Source: Lingula anatina (taxonomy: Eukaryota > Brachiopoda > Lingulata > Lingulida > Lingulidae). From it: a stretch of 64,000 bases of DNA. A program made the translations under genes and the position numbers. The notes below the pieces were generated by a model. It was not told the DNA's origin. It made no database searches and saw only the letters and a program-made list of their open reading frames with translations. The stretch is from the NCBI RefSeq assembly GCF_001039355.2, contig NW_019775581.1, positions 85,460-149,459 on the forward strand, given 5' to 3'. This document shows positions 23,486 through 35,665 of the stretch, in pieces (positions within the stretch are counted from its first letter, which is position 1; each line of letters opens with the position of its first letter).

Positions 23486-26400
23486 GGTAGGGAGATGGAA
23501 GGAGGGAGAGAGAGAGTGGGAGAAAGGGAGGGAGAGAGAGGGGGGCGAAGTGGAACTATAGCAGTTAAATTGATTATTAATTATAGGAAAGGGACATTAA
23601 GGTTCCATACCCCATACTCCATATTTATAGTATACCTCTGTTTTAAGCCAACGGACATTGCACCCAAGCCGGATATAGGCCTATTTCTACTGTTACATAA
23701 ACGGAAACCAGTTTTGCTTCAGACACACTTTACTTATAGTAAAATGCAGGATTAAAATACCCTCCAGCAGAGTAAGAGAGAGATGTTTTTCAAGATATTC
23801 ACAGATGTTGCTTTGGCTATTCTGTTCACATTTCTGTACTGTGTCGAGAATATTGTCAATATTTACAAGAGAAAAATTATGTCTCACCCAGCTGAAAACT
23901 CTTGAAGAATATATGTCTAGTTCTTTTGAAATCTGGTGCAACCCTTACGTCGTGAAATCGACGATTGAGGGACAGTTGCAATTTTTTTCAATATTTAATA
24001 CCGTAGCTCTGGAGGTCACGAAGCACTAGCTAATTGCATATGTGTATTATTAACAACAAGGGCTGTTTGAGAAAACCCATCGTCTTTGGATCTTGATAAT
24101 ATTTGTACATCTGCTCAGTATCGAACGGCGTTCCCAGTGAAACTACTACTCTGTTCTTTTACAATGTATCACTGATTGCGTCTTAGTGGAGTGACTCGAA
24201 TGTTAGGTTATGGGCGCATTCTCATAGATTTTAGATCGATCTTTCCCCATGGGGAGTCTCACTAGATAACTGTCAGATAATCCGGATTAAATGTCCGTCC
24301 CGCCTTCTACAAGCTGTAAGGGGGTAATTAACTGTCGTGCCCGCTCGGCTGACAGCTATTTAGCGTGAACCCCCAGGGGGTTAGGTCGATCTAGTTGGAG
24401 CGATCTAATCTCTGGGAATGGGGTCTATAAGAACCTACTTTATTAACTGTTCTCGCAATGTTTTTTTTTAATATTATTATTTTGGGGGTGGGGGAGTTTC
24501 AGAATTGTGATTTGTCGATCTTTTTTGCTGTGCTGAATGTAATGAAGATACATGTAACAGAAATCATAGCGTTTTAGAATAAAATATACATGTATTCTTT
24601 AAAAACTCAAACATTGCACTTTATGCTATGTGTGGTTTACTCAATGTCCAATATATGATGCACAAGAACTATGTCCTTACCAAAAAAGGGAAAACGTTGG
24701 TGAGAACCGTGGTGAAATAAAAAAAATCTATAATTCATAACTCATCGTTTCTATCGTTGGGTGGATAGTTAGATTATTGATTCGGAAAAAAAGGATGCCC
24801 GTGTTAAGCGTTAAAGATTACATTACAATCCATTTTTCTAACAACAGTCTCACACGGTGTGATCCCGGATGCTAGCATCCACTAAACAAAATAAATGCAT
24901 GACTTTGATATTAAAAAAATTAAACGAATTCCATGATTGTGAAATATTACCACTATTGTTATTGCAATTTGAACATTAGTACTTAAGTTTCAGCTTCATG
25001 GTAAAACTAAAGATTTTCAGAATATTACCAATATTATCAAGCCGCTACCTTTGTTATATGTATTTCTGTAATTCAACCACGGGCGTTATAACTTATTTTA
25101 TTCTATAATTCACAATCATACGACTCATACAATCAAATGCTTCTCATGACATTTCCCTTTTATTATTTCAGGAGACATGCGGCAGAACAAGTAAGTTTAA
25201 TTTATCACGGAATGTCAGATCGTTGCAAATGGTTCATTTCATTTTTTTAACTTTCGTAAGTACTTGTCCATTCAAAAATTAAAGTCCCAATAAGTAAGTT
25301 AAAACAGACAGGCGGAACTAGCCTCAATATTTCAGCTGCGCCGGTTTAAATGGCGGATATTCAGGCCAACTTTCAGGATTTCATACCCAATTATAACATT
25401 ATTATAAAGATGCTACATATGAAAGTATTTTATTGTAATGTGTGTTGTCATAGGGTATAAATCGATTGATTACGAATTATCTTTTTACAAAAGCTTTTTA
25501 AAAACATCTATTCATTTATGTATTTAGCAATACTTTTCTAAGAGCTATGATAAAAATCTAATTTTACTCCAGTTATCATTTTTACAAAAGACGCTTGACA
25601 GGTTTTCATTTTTAGTCGAAGTTCCAAATAGGTGTATATTTTGAATTTTTTTTTTCATAATAATCTAACAGTGTGATATGAATGATGTTTTTTTTTTAGC
25701 CCAGAGCCCGTGTGACATCAACAATGGTCAGTGCAGTGACAAGTGTGTCCCGTACCAAAATTACCAAATACGATACGACAATCTTCCTTCTGGATACTAC
25801 TGCGCATGTCCTAGAGGGAAAGCACTATTCAGGGGGACTCTTTGTTTGCGTAAGTATAGAAATGTGTGTGGGGGGTGGGGTGGGGGGTGGGGGATGGGGG
25901 GTAAGCGAGAGTGTGGGTGAGTGGGTATGTGGGTCGATTTGTTGGTGAGCTGATTGGGGTTGTTTTGTGAATGCTCGATGTATGTTAATTCTTATTTTTG
26001 GTTTTGGGTCATGTATTCAAGGTGTTCGCTATGAAGCTTGATCAGTTTTGACTCGCTCAGCTGAATAACTACGTATTTATTAATTAATTAATTAATTTAT
26101 TTATTTATACATGAAGTACGTGTATATATTTCACAGGCATATTCTAGAATTAATTTTATTTGAAGTACAAAAACGAACATATTAAAGTATGATTACATAC
26201 AGTCCTGAGAATTGAATTAGTCAGTAAAAGCCCAGCTAGGCATTTTAGTCTAAATGTTTCATATCAAGTTCTTCGGTGGACGCAGGTCGTAGAGAGTTTA
26301 AATAAAATGTTAAAGCCCAGGAAGTTTTGATTCAAACCCTTAGCGTTTTTAAATATTTTCTTATAGTTTCTCTTTTTTACAGCACGAAACCATCCCTGTT

Positions 26401-28635
26401 TTAATTACCGCTATTGTATGAGTAATGAAAAATGTGTCCCCACTGGAAGCCGAGACGGATATGGTTACAGGTGCGACTGTAAGAAGGGCTATATTCCCAG
26501 AGAAAATGGACGGGGATGCCGGCGTGAGTGTTATGTGCCGTGTTCAAAGTATTATATTTCACGATCAACTGTGTTTGTATTCCACTAGGGAATACAGGAT
26601 TCTGTACCCCCCCCCCACCACGCCACCCCCACCCCCCACCCCCCACCCCCCAGCCCCANACTGTCTGCTGCCCACTGGGCTCCTAGTACCCCTCCTGGTC
26701 TACAAAGATGCCACGTTGGAGCAGATTAAACAGGTAGGGGGTATCTCTGACCCCCCCCCCCCCCCCCCCCCCCCCCAAAACGCCATTGGTGTTTTTTTTT
26801 AATTTTTATTTTTTATTTTTTTATTGGGGGGGGGGGGGGCAGAAGGGTGAACCTCCAAACTGTTCAAATTAACGGAACCGCAATTGCTGCTATTTTTTTA
26901 AAGATGTGCACACGTACAAATATGTGTCATCTATTATTCCCAGTTTACGCAGGTATATGGACATTGTTTCGCAACAAACATCTATTCAAATTTTTATATT
27001 TATCTACACGTAACAACGCCATTCTCCTAGTGAGGGGTTGGTGGTGATGTGAAAACTGCGTTACTGCAGACGAAATAAAATCCCCAAACGCGTTTATTTG
27101 TAAATAAGATGATTTAACAATTTTCACGAAAAACTCATAAACGGAATTCTTCTTTTCGATTAATATAACAAAACAAAAGTCTGTGGATACTGATTTATTC
27201 ATTTTGAGCAAATTAAACAAGTAATTACCTTAAAATAACCTTCATCCCATGCTTATCAACATTAAATACAGCTGCCCCTGTGAGACGCACTACGCCAGCA
27301 CAGACTACGGTAGTCGGGGGACAACGACGGACTCTCAGGACAAGAATAACCCCAGCACCTGTCTTCACCAATCTAACCACACCTGCGCCCACTGCGGCAC
27401 CTCACCCCTGTGACGTCAACAATGGCGACTGTGAGCACAGATGTAGGAGGACCTCGTCAACGACACGTGTCTGCGAGTGTCGTCTTGGTTATAGGCTGCT
27501 CGGCGACGGTCTATCATGCGAGGGTAAGACAGAGACGGTGTTTGCTGGTTTCCTTGTTTAAAAGTTAAAATATTTTGAATTTGTTTTCAAAATATCTGGT
27601 TTTTGTGGATACCCGTATACAGTTTGCAGGTAAGATTGGCAGCTTTTCGTTTCGTATATTCCAAATTAGTTCACTCGAAAGGGAATCCCATTGGCTTGGA
27701 GCTGAAAACATAACGCTCTAGCACTTTTAATCAATAAAAACCTTGGCCTGTGGCTATGACCTAAATCCTAAAGTTCACCGGTTTAATAGCATTAACGGTA
27801 CCTGCATTTGTTTTGCAAACACTCCCCGTTTTTCGGGATATTGCATCTCTAGTACTCCATCCCCCACAGTATCAGAGTAGTGACCAGTGACTCTCCTCTA
27901 GCTGACATTTTCCAAAAACGTAGGTTGCTTCACCACTTGTTCAGCAGTCTTGCTCACCATATCAAAGTTTTTATAAGACTAAGCGTAACTAAAGTAATAA
28001 TTCAACAATCTGTTAACATCGATTCTTGCAGAAGTAGATCCCTGTGAAAACAATGGCGGGTGCAGTGACGTCTGCATAGCTAACTGGCCAAACCGCACGT
28101 GTAGCTGCCGTATTGGTTACAAGCTTGGCAGTGACCAAAAAACATGCATAGGTAAGCTACATTTTCAATTTCTCCTTATGCGCACCCATATTTACTTTTG
28201 TTCATTTTGGCAGTGCTGCTTTATTCGTATTATTCTCATTATAATTATTCTTCACGTACAGTGACGAATCTAAGGATGGCAAAGTGGACCATTTAGAACC
28301 CCCTTCCTTAGCCTCAGCGTGAATTAATGCAAAACCAAGCAATTTCCCATCCTTTTTAGAGAAAATCGCCCTCTTCTGCTATTTTATTCATATCTATTAT
28401 TTACTTATTTTTAAATTAAATTAAATTAAAATCATACTTTTTTTGGTTTGATAGTAAATGAACAATATGTCTCAAAAAGGTTTTTCGCAGATTTTGATAA
28501 ATTATTCAGGAGTGGTAGTTCTTCGGAGAAAAAGAAGTTATGTCAATTCAAGCTGAATTTCAGTCTCCTTACATTTTTTCAAAGTATCAAAATAGCCTTG
28601 TTCCTTGGTGTTTATGTGTCCATAAGAATATTTTG

Positions 28636-28683
<48 letters not shown>

Positions 28684-28886
28684 GTGTAAGAGAAAATTTT
28701 GACAGATACCTTCCCCTGTTGGTCAGCTGTGGGGGGATTATATGAAAGGGCGGGGTGTGACGTCCACAATTTTCTCACTTAAAGGATTTTATTTTATTGA
28801 AAGTTGACCTCAGTCTGACAAATTGAAATCGTGATTAATGCATTTCTTTTATTATCATCATCATTTCTTTGTTATCATCATCATCC

Positions 28887-28930
<44 letters not shown>

Positions 28931-30153
28931 TCCCTGCAGATGTGGACGAGTGTTGGGAGGGGACTGCCCGTTGTGAACAGGACTGTATTAACGAACAGGG
29001 GTCTTATCGCTGTGCATGCCAACGTGGATATAGCTTGAAACAAGGAAACAGATGTGAAGGTAAACCATAGAGAAAAATATATAGTGCACAGGCACCGGCT
29101 GAGCAGCAGAAGCCTATTTTACTATTTTTTTAGACTGTCCATTTGAGTTTTAGTCATCCCCTTATAAAGCCCAAAAATTGACTTATGTGATATTTGAATA
29201 AGAGCATCTGTGAATCATTGGAATACATAAACATTTACACAATTAATTGTATATTGCATTTGGGAGGACTATAAATTTATCATGTTGTTTATATTTTCAG
29301 ATATTGATGAGTGCCGGATCAACAATGGTGGATGCAGTGACTCATGTTATAATACCCCCGGGTCGTACAAGTGTCACTGCCCGCCTGGGTTCTACTTACT
29401 TAGTGATGGCAAGAACTGTGAACGTAAGTTGATCTATTTACACCCCAATTGCTCTCTCTCTCTCACACACACACACGCACACGTACTTCCGATTCCCACC
29501 TTCGATCTGCATATATAGAATGGTACACGTAGACGAAGACAATTTTTCTGTGAAGTGTAGGGACCAAGTCTGAAAAATCGCTTTTTTTTTTAATTCGTTT
29601 TGCCAGTTCAGCTTTTTTTAGGGAAGTAGAAATGGGGGAGTTGGTACCTTGATAGCTAAGGGGTCACGTGACGGGTCTGCCATTACACACACGCCCAACT
29701 CTACCTCCTCAAGGCTGGGTTAGTAAGGGAATATCTTACACTTTTAATATCGATGTTTCAGAGAAGTGGAAATGCTCCAGATATGGCTGTGAGCACAACT
29801 GCCAGCATCCCATCATCCAGTTCGAGCCGTACTGTACTTGTAATACCGGATACATGCTCACCCAGGACCAGAAACACTGCACAGGTGAACATTATATCCT
29901 TAAGTATTTACGTGTATTTTTCGTGTATTTTATGCACTTCAGCTACTCAGTCCGTTAGTCATTCTGCGATATACTGATTTATGCAAATGTTTATTTATTT
30001 CTTTATTTATTAAAATGTTGTCCACTTCAGATATGGACGAATGTCGTCTTGGCTTCCACAAGTGCTCCCATTCCTGTCAAAACACGGTGGGTGGATACCA
30101 GTGTTCTTGTCCTGCTGGGATGAAACTTGCCGCGGACCAGAGGACATGCGAAT
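22482..30153 (+). CDS. Secreted multi-EGF protein, 10 exons, 3' end missing
   Basis: Exons: 22482-22535, 25172-25190, 25700-25849, 26383-26523, 27272-27523, 28032-28151, 28940-29059, 29301-29423, 29762-29884, 30031-30153. Together they give 1225 nt (408 codons plus 1 nt) with every junction in phase. Exon 1 is a signal peptide ([18 protein letters not shown]). Exons 3-10 each carry one EGF module. Exon 5 also has a Thr/Pro-rich linker ([13 protein letters not shown] to [10 protein letters not shown]). Exons 7, 8 and 10 start with the calcium-binding signature DVDEC, DIDEC, DMDEC. All introns after exon 2 are phase 1. The pattern resembles SCUBE, MEGF6 or matrilin EGF arrays, but no CUB or vWA domain is visible, so I do not assign orthology. 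The gene runs into the N gap at 30309 and no later exon is found. Confidence 0.85.
22543..22600. repeat. CT/GT microsatellite just after EGF-gene exon 1 donor
   Basis: (CT)n followed by (GT)n begins 8 bp after the exon 1 donor GTAAGC. Confidence 0.95.
22973..23188 (+). mobile_element. MITE copy 1 (CATTCCCAGAGATTTAGATC ends)
   Basis: Ends CATTCCCAGAGATTTAGATC and TCTAAAATCTATGGGAATG are inverted repeats; about 216 bp with no ORF. A second copy in opposite orientation is at 24216-24420, both inside intron 1 of the EGF gene. Confidence 0.75.
23433..23482. repeat. AG microsatellite in EGF-gene intron 1
   Basis: About 25 uninterrupted AG units followed by a purine-rich tail to about 23550. Confidence 0.95.
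24216..24420 (-). mobile_element. MITE copy 2, inverted relative to 22973-23188
   Basis: Shares the internal order of copy 1 in reverse: TAGATCGATC, GGGGAGTCTCACTAGAT, a CCGTCCCGCC stretch, AAGCTGTAAGGGGGTAATTA, then the GGTCGATCT end. Ends CATTCTCATAGATTTTAGAT and CTAATCTCTGGGAATG. Confidence 0.75.
26590..26840. repeat. C-rich low-complexity tract with single N
   Basis: CCACC repeats, a C-run at about 26751-26776, an ambiguous base at 26659 and a G-run near 26826. This lies in the intron between EGF-gene exons 4 and 5. Long homopolymers of this kind are prone to assembly error. Confidence 0.85.
28636..28683. repeat. ATT microsatellite
   Basis: Sixteen or so ATT units in the intron before EGF-gene exon 7. 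A second such tract at 28888-28930 ends 9 bp before the exon 7 acceptor. Confidence 0.95.
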
Positions 30154-30308
30154 GTAAGGTTTACACAAGCTAGTGGGGGGAATCCCATTTGGCCAAGCTC
30201 GCTACCATTTCTTCATCTGTTTATTTGTTATAATTTATGTGCATATTTTCTTTGCAATAGATGCACACCAGAAATGATATGTAACTGTACTGTATGTAAA
30301 TACAGTTA

Positions 30309-30529
30309 NNNNNNNNNNNNNNNNNNNNNNNNNNNNNNNNNNNNNNNNNNNNNNNNNNNNNNNNNNNNNNNNNNNNNNNNNNNNNNNNNNNNNNNNNNNN
30401 NNNNNNNNNNNNNNNNNNNNNNNNNNNNNNNNNNNNNNNNNNNNNNNNNNNNNNNNNNNNNNNNNNNNNNNNNNNNNNNNNNNNNNNNNNNNNNNNNNNN
30501 NNNNNNNNNNNNNNNNNNNNNNNNNNNNN
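30309..30529. other. Assembly gap (221 N)
   Basis: Run of N. It interrupts the EGF gene after exon 10. Confidence 1.
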
Positions 30530-31939
30530 GTTATATACTTATTCGTTTCACTTAATCGCATATAAATCATTTATTGTCTAATAACTCGCAACGAAAACAC
30601 CAACCACCGTTTCCAATACAAATCATTTATTTCGTTAACCCTTGCTATGAGCTGTTGTTCGCTTGGCTGCGTTACAGAATGCGTACACACCACGCACTGA
30701 CTGTCCTTCACAAACTCTCCGGCTATACCCATTTACAAACTTCTCTTATTTCCTCTACTTCTGCTATTTTCTTTTCAACCACCTTTTATATATTTCAATA
30801 AATTCTTTCGTTCCATATTTTGAACTATTTCATTTTTATAAATATATTACCGAATGTGTAAATGCCCAGAATTTACCGTACATCAGAAACCACTATTTTC
30901 TAATGTCTTATCCCAACTACTATCTCTTCTTTGTTACCAATTTTGTACATTTTACACTGATCTATGTTTTTTTCATTAATCATAATTATTTCTAAGCACA
31001 TACCCTTTAATACTCCAATTAACTTATTACAACTGTTCCATTTTGTGCCTTCTCTGATGTATTACTTTCTTGACCAAACTTCTATATCATTTAAAATATT
31101 CTTTGTTTTATATTTGCGATTTACTTGGACCTGACGCAGCAAGCTGAAAACAGCCTCGAATGAAATCTGCTCATCTCACATTTCCTTTTATACTATTGTG
31201 CAATGCACAATCTGCGCATGTCAAATTCCCCGCCCTATGAACTCATTTCCTCACCTGAATTGCTTCTCTAACACATTTTGCGTTGACTCGTTAAACGACA
31301 ATAAATTCATCTTTCAAGTTACGTATTGAAAGACTGATTCCAAAAGACGAAATATTTATAGTATGTTTAGTCCGATTATAAACATTATGTACGACACGAA
31401 ACCGCACTTCATTGCCAATAAAGCTTAACAACCTGGCGGTATGGTTGTGTAATTTTGAAATGTGATTTATTATTAAACTTGATGTTAGATTTCTATTTTT
31501 GATTACATGTCTTCATAACTTATAAACTGTAAGATGTGTTTGGCAATGCAAAAGTTGAGTCACGTACATTTACGGAATAATGGCGGGGGATCGTAATGAG
31601 TAAGTTCAATCCGACGGAAATTAAAATTAAAAATTAATTTCAGAAAAGTATCAGCTACGTTTTTAATGAATGAAAAAAAAGCAGACAAGAAACATAAAAA
31701 GAAAAATGTCGGAAACTCAATCAAAATGAGTTTCCGTGCAGCTTTCCAAACAAATGGTTCGGCAATAATTATCTTAAGGGGGATGCAACGAAGTTTTTGC
31801 CTGTCACTTCGCCAAATACGCTTTTATTACTGTGAATCTGTATCCATGTATTATATGTGTTATTTTCAAAGTTCTTGAAATTTTAAAAGAAACTTTTACG
31901 ATCTTCAAGCTGCACAACAAAAACTTCTCCCAAATCCAG
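30530..31939. other. Non-coding AT-rich stretch; repeat-unit left part from about 31311
   Basis: No exon of the EGF gene and no Walker A exon of the ABCA gene could be found here. From about 31311 the sequence is homologous to 46057-46580 and 63103-63660, the flank of the duplicated ABCA segment. Confidence 0.6.
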
Positions 31940-33260
31940 GTCCGCCTCCATGTTGGCTACTGCCCCAAATCGTGCTCTCTGATGGGTGACCTGACGTGTC
32001 GAGAGATGCTGTACCTGATTGGTCGGTTGCGAGGAGTCACAGAAACTGATCTGGAGCATGTAATTGATGACGTCATAGAATGTTGCCTTCTCACCAGTCA
32101 GGCCGATGACGTCATAGATAGTTGCAGGTGAGTTGTATGGTGTGCAAATGTTTTAGGACAAATACAAGGGGCGTTTCACTTTCCCATTAAAAAGGAAGAC
32201 GTCAAGTGACACATTTGTCTCGATTTTATTTTTTAATCTTGCTTTTTCAGTCGCGCTCGATGTGAAACATTGCCGCTTGAACTGAGAATTGATGCCTTCT
32301 AATCATGGTGCGCAACTGCTAAATAATATATTTGTTTTGGTAATTAGTTGCCGACTTGAACCGTATGTACACCATACCTATTCTTGGCCTTACCAGGTCA
32401 TCGTCTACGAAGACAGAATTTTCAATGCGCCTTTTCCCTAATTTTCTGACAGTGCTGGGACAAAGAGAAAATTAAGCACAGCAATAGCGTTGATTGGAAA
32501 ACCAACCATCATATTCCTGGATGACCCGACAACAAGTGTTGATCCATTGTCCAGGAGAAAGATATGGTCCGTTCTGCAAGAAATACGTCAACAAGGCACA
32601 ACGCTGGTGCTGACCACCAACAGGTTTGTGTAGATTTTCCCTTGCCCCCGATCTAGACCATTCATGTCTTGTATGCAGTTTGCAGTGACACGGTCATACC
32701 AGAGCAAAAAGAGATTTGACTTTCTTCATAAATCACAACCAAAGTTTCTGATAACTACTACAAAGATATCTGGTACCCAGAAAGTAGAACGATAGTGTTT
32801 TTATTAATTTATTTTAAAATAGATGTATATATATTTTAGCACTGAAGAAAGTGAAATGCAGTGCACTCGAGTGACAATAATGATCGACCAGCGCTTTGTC
32901 ACTATGGGCAGTCCACAGTCGCTTAAAAATGTGTACGGGGACGGCGTTAACATTGAAATACGTCTGACAGATGAAGAGGAAATTGCCACAAAGGATCTTA
33001 TTTCTTTTATAAGTTCGCGCCTGCCTGGAGGATATGTGACCAAAGAAAACAACTTCACGATAACTTTTAAAGTCTTAAACGAACATATCCGTTGGGGCCA
33101 ACTCTTTCAAACACTTGAGGAGGCTAGGACCCGCTTTACGATTGCAGATTATAGCATCCAGCAGTGTACTTTGGAGGCCGCTTTTCTCCATTTGTCACGT
33201 TCCTTTGTTGCACCTACAAGCGTTGACCACAGCCAAGCAACACGTAGCTTTGTGTTGTAA
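31940..33260 (+). pseudogene. ABCA-type ABC transporter, C-terminal nucleotide-binding-domain fragment (3 exons)
   Basis: Exons 31940-32127, 32453-32623 and 32840-33260 (stop TAA) join in phase. They read HVGYCPKSCSLMGDLTCREM (ABCA Q-loop and following helices), AGTKRKLSTAIALIGKPTII with FLDDPTTSVDPLSRR (signature and Walker B), and then RVTIMIDQRFVTMGSPQSLK, the ABCA C-terminal region. Intact ABCA proteins usually have SGG in the signature, FLDEPT in Walker B and a His switch. Here these are SAG, FLDDPT and apparently no His (NSTEES). No Walker A exon is found upstream. The fragment is thus probably inactive, though its reading frame is open and some expression is possible. Confidence 0.75.
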
Positions 33261-35051
33261 AGCGCTTTTAAGTCAGACATATGAGAGAGTCTACATTGGA
33301 GCAATCACTAATCAGTCACACTCGGGTACTTTATTTAATAATTTAAAACGTTTTGAACCCAAACCTTCTGCGTTTTGTTTTCACCAAAAAGAGCACAACT
33401 GTCAAGAGAGAGGGAATCATGAATAGTAAAGCACAAGCGATTTGTTTGATGGTCTGTTGATCGTAATATTCTTAACGGTTTTAGTTTCATGTGTAAGTTA
33501 ATCCATTAAGATGATTTGCATCGTTGGAATATCAAGATTTGTTATACATGAAGGAACACGCATGCATTAAATACCCTGTACCCACAGATATTCCCATGTT
33601 AATGCCGTCTGCCATATCTGAGAAACGATCAACTCTCTGAAACACAAACATAACAAAGTCAGATATATGCCAATGTTTTTTATTTGATCAGTTCATGATT
33701 TTTTTTTACATTTGATTGGTCTATTGAATAATTAGGAACTATTCGGCATATTCTTCAAATGGTTGTTTTTTAAACAACTCAAACGAATTTCTGCGTCACA
33801 CATAGACCTGATTATTTTATTGATACATTTAAGCAGATTTTTTCTCTTGGTTTAATAGTATATAAAAACTGTCAAAACATTTGAAACAATGAGAGTTTTT
33901 TCTCTAAAAACGAATTGTACATCCTCCTGGGTTGCTAAATTGTAGTCAACGTAATTCTTGTCCACATCGCCGAAAAAATCCAGATAATTTTCTGCGTCGT
34001 GTGTCTTGATGCATTGCGTATACGCTTTCAACACTATTTTATATAGATTCAGTAAAATGAACCCTTTCCTTACATACAGATGACAAGAGTGAAACAAGCT
34101 GTATGTTCATTATCAATCAATGATTCGTATTCTATTACTGAAATGAATAACGCATCTTTTGGAGTTGCTAAAACGTAATCAACATAATCTTCATCCGTGT
34201 CGCCGAAAGTCTATCAGCAGTCCAGATGAATTTCTGCATCATGTGTTTTGATGCATTGCGTATACGCTATCATAGCTATTTAATAAAGATTCAGGTAAAT
34301 GTAACCTCTACTCATATACAAGTGACAAGTGTGAATGGATATAAAGCTGTATGTTCATTATCAATTAATGATTCGTATTCTATTCCAGAAATGAATTACA
34401 CGTCAATAGGAGTTGCTAAAACGTAATCAACATAATCTTCATCCACGTCGCCGAAAGTCTATCAGCAGTCCAGATAAATTTCTGCATCATGTGTTTTGAA
34501 ACATTGTGTATAGTGAGGCATTGCGTCATTGCTATTTAATATCTTCGTTTATATATATATATAAGAGGCAGATATGTGCCAAGGCATACGCAGCAGTGCT
34601 AAATATAACAAAGGGCTAATTCATGACCACGGGCTTTCTTTCTGTTTTAAAGCTGAGTCAGATATCCTATATTATAATCAAAATTACCGGCTAAAACGTC
34701 AATATTTTTGAAAACTATAACAAAGGACCTGTTCATGGGCTTTATTTTGCTTTAAAGCCGAGTTATGAACCCTTTATTATAACCGTGTTTTAATTGTCAA
34801 TTTTTTCATGTTATTAAGTTTATATGTTACTGAAATAACTACTGGTGTGATCAAGAATAAAAAAACATGTTTTAGGTACCTTAAAAAGTAAATCCGTACA
34901 AACGAAAATGTTAAGTGTCTGTGCGTGCCGGTAAATAGGAAAATAAATCGCGTTTCAATTTAAATATTCATTTCATCTTTGTCGAACTTTTCTGTCTTTG
35001 CTTCCACAAACTGATCCTTTGTTATGCTTTTTTTCTGTTCCTGTTGTAGTT
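33261..35051. repeat. Spacer with a direct repeat of about 245 bp, 2-3 copies
   Basis: Units at about 33890-34130, 34135-34380 and 34385-34560 share TTCTGCATCATGTGTTTTGA, ATGCATTGCGTATACGCT and ATTCAG. The same array is at about 55285-55950. On the minus strand the first unit encodes an 81-residue ORF (33852-34097) with FGDVDKNYVDYNLATQ; related residues occur in the other units, interrupted by stops. No known protein is recognised. Confidence 0.6.
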
Positions 35052-35634
35052 TCAGAGCACTTGAATCTTCTTCGTTTTTACTTCAGCCTCCTCCCAGCTT
35101 CTACCACGAATGTTCTTCGTTTTCACTTCCGCCTCCTCCCAACTTCTATCATAAGGAAACTAAAATAGAATTATTATTATTATTATTAGTGTGAGTAGTA
35201 GAGGTGTTTCCAACAGAACTGTCAAAAATGAAATCGTAGACATTTAATACAATGGTGTTTCAATTTTCACCGGAATAACGAGATGGTTCAGAGAAGAAAG
35301 GTACGGGAAAATCATTTTGCCCCCAGATGCTTTATTTACAACTTGGGTGTCAGGTTGAATAAAATTATTTGAGTGGATTTTTCCCCCATATTTCAAGCAT
35401 ATGTGTATATATGTCCACACCTTAAGAGAAGAGACGGTGTCGCCGGCGCTGTATTTTTTAGTTAAATTTCTAAGATATATATTGAGACAAGGTGGATTTT
35501 TACATGAGACCGAAAGTTGCTATTGCCATTCTGTAGTGAAGTTAAAGCATTCAAATAAGGTTTATATGAGGCATGTTCTGGGTTTCAATGCGAACTAAAA
35601 ACCTGATTGACTGGTAATTCAGCCATTTTTAACC

Positions 35635-35665
<31 letters not shown>

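Noticed and set aside
28587-29043. ORFs made of long Ile, Leu or Tyr runs
   Set aside because: They are translations of ATT microsatellites in introns.
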